A stretch of DNA of 12,340 nt. Origin: Chloroflexota bacterium. GTDB lineage: Bacteria > Chloroflexota > Dehalococcoidia > UBA2247 > RBG-13-53-26. A program made the translations under genes and the position numbers. The stretch is from positions 1-12,340 of the forward strand of contig QMOF01000046.1 of assembly GCA_003650185.1 (NCBI GenBank). Reading direction: 5' to 3'. Shown here one piece after another: positions 6,368 through 12,126 of the stretch. The stretch's first letter is position 1; every line of letters starts with the position of its first letter. The notes below the pieces were generated by a model. That model searched no databases and was not told the DNA's origin. It saw nothing but the letters and a program-made list of their open reading frames with translations.

Positions 6368-7505
6368 GGTGGCTATCATCGGAGTCGGGCAGACCAGGTA
6401 CGAGAGGGGCAATACCAAGAGCTTCGCTGAGCTAGTTTATGAGGTCACCAGGAAAGCCCTCGACGATGCCGGGTTGGAGCTGGACAACATCGACAACGTG
6501 GTGACCACCACCAACGATTTCTACGATGGGCGCACCATCGCCTGCATGGCCGTGGCCGAGGCCTCCGGTTCGTACGGCAGGGACGCTACCAACGTCGAGG
6601 GCGATGGCACTCTCAGTGCGTTCTACGGTTTGATGCGCACCCTCTCCGGGGTCTACGACGCCACCATCGTCACCACGCACTGCAAGATGTCGGAGGGCAA
6701 CCCGCGCAAGCTGTTCAACCAGGCCTTCGACCCCATCTACGACCGCATCCTGGGCATGGACGCCATCTCTTCTTCGGCGCTTCAGGCCAGGGCCTACATG
6801 GACAGGTATGGCGTCACTGAGGAGCAGTGCGCTATGGTCTCGGTAAAGAACCACGCTAACGCCAGAAACAATCCCTATGCCCATGTGGCCCTTGAGATCA
6901 CGATTGATGATGTGATGAAGTCCCCCATGCTGGCCGAGCCCATCAAGCGACTGGACATCTCGCCCATCTCCGATGGTGCCTGTGCCATCATTCTGGCCAC
7001 AGAGGAGAGGGCCAGAAAGTCAGCCAAGAAGCCTGTGTGGGTGAGAGGTGTGGCCCACTGCACGGATGCCTACCGGCTAGGAGAGAGAGACCTGACATAC
7101 TCTGCTGCTCTGGAGACCGCGGCCAAGAAGGCTTACAAGATGGCGGGTATTAGGAACCCCTTTAAGCAGATAGACGTTGCCGAGGTCTACGACGCCTTCT
7201 CCTACATGGAGTTGATGTGGTATGAGGGGCTGGGCTTCTGCGATCGCGGCAAGGGCGGCAAGCTCGTAGAGAGTGGCAAGACGCAGATGGGCGGTGAGCT
7301 TCCGGTCAATCCGTCCGGCGGCGTCCTATCAGCCCACCCCGTCCAGGTTGCCGGGCTGGCCCGAATTGCCGAAGCTGTCCTCCAGTTGCGCGGTGAGGCC
7401 GGCGGACGGCAGGTACCGGGGGCGAAAACCGCCCTGGCCCACGGGATCACCGGCATATGTGGCCAGACCCATTGTGTATGGGTACTTAGCAACGAGGAGG
7501 CCTAG
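6360..7505 (+). CDS. Thiolase-fold protein (SCP-x/Ltp2-like) lacking the nucleophilic cysteine; possible retro-aldolase subunit
   Basis: A 381-residue protein of the SCP-x-type thiolase subfamily. It starts with VAIIGVGQT and ends with the family's GGELPVNPSGG (311-321) and QLRGEAGGRQV (342-352). In working thiolases the segment reads VEGACASGG with Cys as acyl acceptor; here it is VEGDGTLSA (79-87), with Gly83 in the Cys place (codon 6606-6608). The HDCF-type catalytic His is Tyr277 in VYDAF. His326 (SAHP) keeps the GHP His. Loss of the Cys and Tyr in YDxF are features of Ltp2, the steroid retro-aldolase that works with a DUF35 partner. The ATG at 6360 follows GAGGAGG at six bases and lies inside the end of the DUF35 gene; an upstream in-frame start near 6327 has no such site. 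Classical thiolysis is unlikely; aldol-type C-C cleavage or a structural role is inferred. Confidence 0.88.
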   Translation: MDKVAIIGVGQTRYERGNTKSFAELVYEVTRKALDDAGLELDNIDNVVTTTNDFYDGRTIACMAVAEASGSYGRDATNVEGDGTLSAFYGLMRTLSGVYDATIVTTHCKMSEGNPRKLFNQAFDPIYDRILGMDAISSSALQARAYMDRYGVTEEQCAMVSVKNHANARNNPYAHVALEITIDDVMKSPMLAEPIKRLDISPISDGACAIILATEERARKSAKKPVWVRGVAHCTDAYRLGERDLTYSAALETAAKKAYKMAGIRNPFKQIDVAEVYDAFSYMELMWYEGLGFCDRGKGGKLVESGKTQMGGELPVNPSGGVLSAHPVQVAGLARIAEAVLQLRGEAGGRQVPGAKTALAHGITGICGQTHCVWVLSNEEA

Positions 7506-7507
7506 AC

Positions 7508-8662
7508 ATGGGTACCAGAACGGCCATCGTGGGAGTAGGCCAGACTTACCATACCTCCAAGAGGAAGGACGTCAACGGTCAGGAACTGATAAACGAGGCA
7601 GTAAGGCGGGCGCTGGAGGATGCCGACCTCACCCTGAAGGATATAGACGCCATCGTCATCGGCAACATGGACCACTTCGAGGCTATCAACTGTGTCGACT
7701 GCTGGAGTGTAGATGGTTCGGGTGCGTTCATGAAGCCCATCATGAAGGTGACCACCGGAGGCAGCACCGGTGGCACCCTCGGTTCGTGTGCCTACTATCA
7801 CGTCGCCTCGGGCCTGTTTGACGTGGTCATGGCCATCGGCTGGGAGAAGAACTCGGAGTCGGACACTCAGGCGGCCATCAGCACCTGCGCCGACCCCATA
7901 CTGGAGAGAGACTTCTTCGGGGGCGCCATCGGTCCCAACGCGGCGGAGTACGCCATGTATATGAAGCAGTACGGGGCCTCCGAGGAAGACGCTGCTATGG
8001 TTGCCGTGAGGGACCACAACAATGCCTTAAACAACCCCTACGCGCACCTGCGGAAGCACATCACCGTTGAGGACGTGATGAACTCACCGGTGCTCTGCTG
8101 GCCGATAAAGCTGCTGGATAGCTGCCCCAGGTCAGATGGGGCCTGCGCCGTCATCTATGCTGCCGAGGGCAGGGCCGAGAAGATCGCATCCAGGCCGGCA
8201 TGGGTACATGCCAGCGCAGTGTCGCACGACTACGTCTACTTCGGGGACTATGATTGGGAAGCCATGCCCACGCTCGAAGCGACGGCATCCAGGGTATACA
8301 AGAGAGCAGGCATCGTCAACCCGCTCAAAGAGATAGACGTAATGGAGCTTTACCTGCCGTTCTCCACGTGCGGCGTCATATGGATGGAGCACATGTGGGT
8401 CTGCGGACGCGGTGAGTCGCCCAGGCTGATCAGGGAGGGTGTGTTTGATATGGACGGCGAGTTGCCAGTCAACCCGTCAGGCGGTGTGCTGTCCACCAAC
8501 CCCATTGGGGCTACGGCGCTCATCAGGATAGGAGAGGCGGCTCTCCAGATCATGAACAAGGCAGGGAGTAGACAGGTGCCAAACGTGAATACGGCTATGG
8601 CCACTGCCTTCGGCTCCTGCTACTGGTTTGAGGCTACTATACTGAGATCGGGCAAGCCGTAG
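7508..8662 (+). CDS. Second, more divergent thiolase-fold protein without Cys/His catalytic residues
   Basis: A 384-residue paralogue of the preceding protein, starting two bases after its stop with GAGGAGG seven bases upstream. Shared blocks include AIVGVGQT (6-13), NNPYAH (175-180), SDGACAVI (209-216) and GELPVNPSGGVLS (317-329). The nucleophile segment is VTTGGSTGG (81-89), with Gly85 in the Cys place (codon 7760-7762). The HDCF segment is LYLPF with Tyr282. The GHP motif is TNP, so Asn331 replaces His. Three thiolase catalytic positions are therefore lost while the fold motifs remain. It may be an aldolase of its own with the downstream DUF35 protein, or the non-catalytic half of a heteromeric complex with the first thiolase-fold protein. 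Automatic annotation would call it acetyl-CoA acetyltransferase, which the sequence does not support. Confidence 0.87.
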   Translation: MGTRTAIVGVGQTYHTSKRKDVNGQELINEAVRRALEDADLTLKDIDAIVIGNMDHFEAINCVDCWSVDGSGAFMKPIMKVTTGGSTGGTLGSCAYYHVASGLFDVVMAIGWEKNSESDTQAAISTCADPILERDFFGGAIGPNAAEYAMYMKQYGASEEDAAMVAVRDHNNALNNPYAHLRKHITVEDVMNSPVLCWPIKLLDSCPRSDGACAVIYAAEGRAEKIASRPAWVHASAVSHDYVYFGDYDWEAMPTLEATASRVYKRAGIVNPLKEIDVMELYLPFSTCGVIWMEHMWVCGRGESPRLIREGVFDMDGELPVNPSGGVLSTNPIGATALIRIGEAALQIMNKAGSRQVPNVNTAMATAFGSCYWFEATILRSGKP

Positions 8663-8682
8663 CTGGCCGAGGAGGACTGATC

Positions 8683-9159
8683 ATGAACGAAAAGGAAGGC
8701 AGCGACAGAGAACTCCTGGAGATAACCAGCGGTGAGGCGGAGCATGTGTACTATTGGCACTGCGGCCACTATGTGAGCAAGTTCCTCCTCGGGCTGAGGG
8801 ACAAGAAGACCATCCTGGGGATCAAGTGCTCCAGGTGCGGCCGGGTCTATGTGCCGCCCAGGGAGGTGTGTGGGCGCTGCTTTGCTACCATGAACGAGTG
8901 GGTAGACCTGGGGACCGAAGGCACAATATATGCTTTCACGGTGGTCAAGCTGCCCTACATCGACCCCAACACGGGGAAGCCGATCAAGGTACCCCGCACA
9001 GATATCTATGTCAAGCTGGAGGGTGCCGATACCTGTCTGATGCACTGGCTCGATGAGACAGACGAGAAGAAGATAAGCGTGGGGGCCAAGGTAAGGGCTG
9101 TGTTTAAAGAGCACCGCCGAGGCACCATTCACGATATAGAGTGTTTCACCCAGATATAG
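8683..9159 (+). CDS. Second Zn-ribbon/OB-fold (DUF35) protein
   Basis: A 158-residue DUF35 protein, last gene of the operon, 20 bases after the second thiolase-fold gene with GAGGAGG seven bases before its ATG. It has the same plan as the protein at 5876-6367: an N-terminal helix with SKFLLGLRDKKTILG, a zinc ribbon with Cys49, Cys52, Cys63 and Cys66 (CSRC ... CGRC), then an OB-fold ending in GAKVRAVFKEH. An insert in the OB-fold (PYIDPNTGKPIKVP) makes its middle differ from the first copy. An additional Cys26 lies in WHCGH. The gene order DUF35-thiolase-thiolase-DUF35 suggests that each thiolase-fold protein has its own partner, this one with the protein at 7508-8662. A CoA-binding or complex-stabilising role is inferred from the family. 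Confidence 0.92.
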   Translation: MNEKEGSDRELLEITSGEAEHVYYWHCGHYVSKFLLGLRDKKTILGIKCSRCGRVYVPPREVCGRCFATMNEWVDLGTEGTIYAFTVVKLPYIDPNTGKPIKVPRTDIYVKLEGADTCLMHWLDETDEKKISVGAKVRAVFKEHRRGTIHDIECFTQI

Positions 9160-9244
9160 GCTCACCGGGAAAAGGCGGCGAAGGCGCTATTTTGCAGGTT
9201 TGGCTGATGCCTGCACTGCGCCCGTCTGTTGGGTTATGGCCGTT

Positions 9245-9262
9245 GCTGGCCTCGCGGCCAGC
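9245..9262 (+). repeat. Perfect hairpin GCTGGCC-TCGC-GGCCAGC
   Basis: Seven-base-pair perfect GC-rich stem with a four-base loop, 86 bases after the last operon stop. No U-tract follows, so it is not a standard intrinsic terminator, but it could block 3'-exonucleases or be part of a larger structure with the hairpin at 9271-9309. Confidence 0.5.
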
Positions 9263-9270
9263 GGAACCCG

Positions 9271-9309
9271 TGGTGTGACAGGGGCTCCCCCCACCCTGAC
9301 TCCGCACCA
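9271..9309 (+). repeat. Two-part imperfect hairpin
   Basis: Outer arms TGGTGTG (9271-9277) and CGCACCA (9303-9309, one G-T pair) enclose inner arms CAGGG (9279-9283) and CCCTG (9294-9298), giving about 12 pairs with an internal loop. It lies eight bases after the perfect hairpin. A further weaker pair, TGCCCG (9384-9389) with CGGGCA (9402-9407), follows. Together they suggest a structured RNA or a mobile-element end, but no known family was recognised. Confidence 0.4.
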
Positions 9310-9581
9310 GACCCGGCCGTCTCGCTTCAGATGGGCGCTAGCAGGCTTACCCAGGCGGTGGGTCACGTTTTGAATCGTGGGGGTGCCCGATGTTTGTTCT
9401 GCGGGCAGATATTCCGCTGCCTGGTAGACAGCATCGAAAAGGAGAGGCAAAGGCGAGGCTCTTGAGCCCGGATGGGAGCCGTGCTCTCCGCCATGTCGTG
9501 CAGTCTATCCTTCAGAGGCTCGCTTGTTGAAGCTTCTTCAGGCATCGTCACAGCCTCAACTCCCAACTGAGATACAGCGTT

Positions 9582-9762
9582 TCAGGCGTTCAGGGGAGTC
9601 TCCCGGCGTTCTTGTTCTTTCTTGTCGCCCTCGGACCGCGCTTTGGGCTTTACCTTGATCTGCCTTTGGCCTTGCTTCTTCGGCCATGGAAATAGTCAGG
9701 GTGAGGGCGCCGTTTTTGAGGGTTGCGTCGGCCTTAGCCGTTGGAGAATTGCTGTTTACAAA
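9582..9762 (-). pseudogene. C-terminal remnant of an Hsp20 (alpha-crystallin) small heat-shock protein, frameshifted
   Basis: Read on the minus strand, codons from about 9735 down to 9664 give KADATLKNGALTLTI followed by SMAEEARPK, the end of the alpha-crystallin domain of bacterial Hsp20 proteins (xAxxxNGVLTxTLPKAEEAKP). At 9663 one base must be skipped; the next frame then continues QIKVKPKARSEGDKKEQE to a stop at 9582-9584, matching the expected Hsp20 C-terminal extension with its I-K-V motif. The N-terminal region and most of the ~90-residue domain are missing: above 9762 the frame soon meets a stop and then the PEP synthase remnant begins. So this is a truncated, frameshifted fragment and not a working chaperone. 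Identification rests on motif recognition. Confidence 0.75.
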
Positions 9763-9783
9763 GTGCTATGATGCTGCTATGAA
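9755..9783 (+). promoter_or_regulatory. Possible sigma70-type promoter for nrdJ
   Basis: TTTACA (9755-9760) and TATGAA (9778-9783) are 17 bases apart, and TG-C before the -10 gives an extended -10. The -10 region lies in a direct repeat, TGCTATGA at 9764-9771 and 9775-9782, whose starts are 11 bases apart. Transcription would start near 9790 and run through the PEP synthase remnant into nrdJ. No NrdR box pair and no cobalamin riboswitch was recognised between here and 9975. Confidence 0.35.
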
Positions 9784-9786
9784 TGG

Positions 9787-9960
9787 TACTGGGCCCGGGG
9801 CCTCAAACCTGGCAAGGTCGGCATCTGCGGGCAGGCGCCCAGCGACTACTTCGAATTCCCCGAGTTCCCGGCGCGTGCTGGCATCGACTCTATCTCGCTG
9901 AACCCGGACAGTGTCACCCCGGTGAAGCGGCGTGTTGTCAGTGTTGAAGGAAAGCAATGA
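9787..9960 (+). pseudogene. ppsA: C-terminal remnant of phosphoenolpyruvate synthase gene
   Basis: The plus-strand frame from about 9787 reads YWARGLKPGKVGICGQAPSD, then an FEFPEF stretch and GIDSISLNPDSV, and ends at TGA 9958-9960. GICGQxPSD and GIDSISLNPDxV are the C-terminal hallmarks of PEP synthase (E. coli PpsA: VGICGQGPSD, GIDSVSLNPD), including the catalytic Cys of the PEP-binding barrel. Only about 57 codons of a protein of some 750-850 residues remain, and an in-frame stop lies just upstream at 9769-9771, so the gene is broken. The true 3' end is kept and sits 15 bases before nrdJ in the same frame, suggesting that ppsA and nrdJ were once adjacent, perhaps co-transcribed, before a deletion removed the rest. 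Confidence 0.85.
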
Positions 9961-9975
9961 AGGTCTGAGCAGCCT

Positions 9976-12093
9976 ATGAGCAAGCCACGCATCTCTCAAG
10001 TCCGCAAGCGAGACGGCTCCATACAGTCCTTCGACCCGGGCAAAATCGAAGGAGCTATCCAGAAAGCGCTTGAGGCCACCCGGACCGAGGGCAAGGGCCT
10101 AGCTGGCGACCTGGCACGGCAAGTCGTGGGGGTTGTGGAGGACAGGTTTGCTGGGACCATCCCCAGTGTGGAGGACGTGCAGGACGTGGTGGAGGAGGTG
10201 CTTATGGCCCAGGGCTATCCCAAGGTGGCCAAAGCCTACATCCTCTACCGGCAGCAGCGGGCCGACCTGCGCACATTCAAGAGATACATAGGTGCTCATG
10301 ACGACCTCAAACTGAGTGCCAATGCCCTTAGGGTGCTGGAGCGACGCTATCTGCTGAAGGACGAGAACGGCCGTGCAGTGGAGACCCCAAGGGAGCTATT
10401 TCGGAGAGTGGCCCATAGCGTAGCTGCAGTAGAAGCGAGGTTCGATCGTACCGCCGACGTGAAAGGGTTAGAAGAGGAGTTCTTCAACCTGATGAGTAAC
10501 CTGGAGTTCCTTCCCAACTCCCCGACGTTGATGAATGCAGGTACGGCCCTGGGGCAGCTTTCAGCCTGTTTTGTCCTCCCCGTCGAGGATTCGATCGTAG
10601 ACATCTTCGAGACCCTGAAGAACGCAGCGATCATACATCAGTCGGGAGGAGGCACAGGGTTCTCCTTCAGTCGGCTCAGGCCAAACGGGGACGTGGTCCG
10701 TTCCACCATGGGCATCGCCTCCGGTCCGGTGTCCTTCATAAGGGTGTTCGATATGGCTACCGGGGTGATGAAGCAGGGAGGCAAGCGTCGCGGGGCCAAC
10801 ATGGGTATTCTGAGAGGAGACCATCCCGATATCGAGGAGTTTGTACTGGCCAAGAGAGATGACTGTTCCTTGCCCAACTTCAACCTCTCAGTAGCAGTGA
10901 GCGATGAGTTCATGGAGGCAGCCTCGCGGAGGGGCAGTTGGCCTCTCATCAATCCGAGGACCGGGAGGGAAGTGCGCTCTGCGAAGGCGCACGAGCTTCT
11001 TGACATGATAGTGAACAACGCGTGGCGCACCGGGGAGCCCGGCCTGGTCTTCATTGACCAGATTAATCGCCACAATCCCACGCCTCACCTGGGCCCTATA
11101 GAGGCGACCAACCCTTGCGGTGAGCTGCCGTTGCTCCCGTACGAGAGTTGCAACCTCGGCTCCATAGACCTGGCCAAGATGGTGTCCGACGGGCAGATCG
11201 ACTGGGCAAGGCTGAGGAAGGTGGTGGGCATGGCGGTTCATTTCCTGGACAATGTTATCGAGGCTAACAATTTCCCTCTCCCTGAGATCGATGAGGTCAC
11301 GAGAGGAAACCGTAAGATCGGGCTGGGGGTGATGGGGTTCGCCGATGCCCTTGTCAAGCTTGGCATCCCTTACGACTCGGAGGAAGGCCTGGAAACAGCG
11401 GAGCGCGTCATGCAGTTCATTTCCGAGGAGGCGCATGCCGCTTCTGCCAGACTGGCCGCCAACCGAGGCGCCTTCCCCAATTTCTCTGGGAGCAGCCATG
11501 CCCGGCAGGGAGGAGTCGCCTTGAGAAATGCGTCGCTTCTCTCTATTGCCCCGACGGGCAGCATAAGCATCATCGCCGCGTGCTCCAGTGGCATCGAGCC
11601 GCTGTTTGCCCTGGCCTACGTGAGAAACGTCCTTGGCGGTACAAGACTGCTGGAGGTCAATCCCCTATTTGAGCACGCTGCTCATGAACGGGGCTTCTTC
11701 TCGGAGAGGCTGGTACAGGAGGTGTCTCAGCGGGGAACAGTGCGCAGCATCGAGGGAATACCGGAAGACGTGCGTCGGGTCTTTGTCACGGACCAGGACA
11801 TTGAGCCGGAGTGGCATGTCAGGATGCAGGCAGCCTTCCAGAAGCATACTGACAACTCCGTCTCCAAGACGGTGAACCTGCCGGCCGAAGCCACCCCGGA
11901 GGACATCCGGCGGGTCTACACCATGGCCCATGAACTGGGGTGCAAGGGTATAACCGTGTATCGCTACGGCAGCAGAAAGCAGCAGGTGCTCTACCTCGGG
12001 GGCCGCGTTTCGAACACTGAGGAGCCGACGAGATACGTCACTGCGGACTCGGAGTACGCCGGCGGCTGCCACTTCGGCACCTGCCCTTTCTAG
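9976..12093 (+). CDS. nrdJ: Adenosylcobalamin-dependent (class II) ribonucleoside-diphosphate reductase
   Basis: A 705-residue class II ribonucleotide reductase, which reduces ribonucleotides to deoxyribonucleotides using a thiyl radical generated from adenosylcobalamin, without oxygen or a second subunit. Residues 4-98 are an ATP-cone, the allosteric activity domain (VRKRDGSIQSFDPGKIEGAI). The catalytic barrel has the substrate-reducing cysteines Cys198 (LSACFVLP) and Cys392 (ESCNLGSIDL), and the active-site NPCGE with Asn379, Cys381 (radical site) and Glu383. GGGTGFSFSRLRP (224-236), KRRGANMGIL and the phosphate-binding PTGSIS (526-531) are present. The C-terminal GGCHFGTCPF has Cys698 and Cys703, the likely disulfide shuttle regenerated by thioredoxin. 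The ATG has only a poor ribosome binding site. The protein appears complete, with no lost catalytic residue. Its neighbours on both sides are gene fragments. Confidence 0.93.
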   Translation: MSKPRISQVRKRDGSIQSFDPGKIEGAIQKALEATRTEGKGLAGDLARQVVGVVEDRFAGTIPSVEDVQDVVEEVLMAQGYPKVAKAYILYRQQRADLRTFKRYIGAHDDLKLSANALRVLERRYLLKDENGRAVETPRELFRRVAHSVAAVEARFDRTADVKGLEEEFFNLMSNLEFLPNSPTLMNAGTALGQLSACFVLPVEDSIVDIFETLKNAAIIHQSGGGTGFSFSRLRPNGDVVRSTMGIASGPVSFIRVFDMATGVMKQGGKRRGANMGILRGDHPDIEEFVLAKRDDCSLPNFNLSVAVSDEFMEAASRRGSWPLINPRTGREVRSAKAHELLDMIVNNAWRTGEPGLVFIDQINRHNPTPHLGPIEATNPCGELPLLPYESCNLGSIDLAKMVSDGQIDWARLRKVVGMAVHFLDNVIEANNFPLPEIDEVTRGNRKIGLGVMGFADALVKLGIPYDSEEGLETAERVMQFISEEAHAASARLAANRGAFPNFSGSSHARQGGVALRNASLLSIAPTGSISIIAACSSGIEPLFALAYVRNVLGGTRLLEVNPLFEHAAHERGFFSERLVQEVSQRGTVRSIEGIPEDVRRVFVTDQDIEPEWHVRMQAAFQKHTDNSVSKTVNLPAEATPEDIRRVYTMAHELGCKGITVYRYGSRKQQVLYLGGRVSNTEEPTRYVTADSEYAGGCHFGTCPF

Positions 12094-12126
12094 TCGGGGC
12101 ACTATGCTCGCGAATGAGACCCTGGT

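Larger units (their letters stand above)
9160..9580. other. Hairpin-rich region after the operon without a recognisable gene
   Basis: Short frames occur on both strands but none resembles a known family and none has a good ribosome binding site. A minus-strand frame from ATG 9545 to 9363 (60 residues) has a weak GAGG upstream; a plus-strand frame from ATG 9331 to 9465 gives a 44-residue Cys-containing peptide (CLFCGQIFRC); a minus-strand frame 9187-9450 starts only at TTG. Because the next 400 bases contain remnants of two broken genes, this may also be eroded coding DNA. Several inverted repeats between 9245 and 9407 are listed separately. No T-run terminator was seen directly after the last operon gene. 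Confidence 0.4.

Noticed and set aside
7273..7821. Plus-strand open frame across the two thiolase-fold genes
   Set aside because: It is an out-of-frame reading of both genes; the composition is Arg/Pro/Gly-rich and no ribosome binding site fits.
9187..9450. Minus-strand open frame of 87 codons in the intergenic region
   Set aside because: It starts only at TTG, covers the hairpin cluster, and its translation matches nothing I recognise. It could be eroded coding DNA but cannot be supported as a gene.
9686..9901. Plus-strand frame of 71 codons upstream of nrdJ
   Set aside because: It runs antisense to the Hsp20 remnant and out of frame through the ppsA remnant, which explain the sequence better.
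9160..9975. Cobalamin riboswitch or NrdR box expected before a class II reductase
   Set aside because: I looked for the B12-box and for paired NrdR-type palindromes by eye and found no convincing match; a covariance-model search would be decisive.
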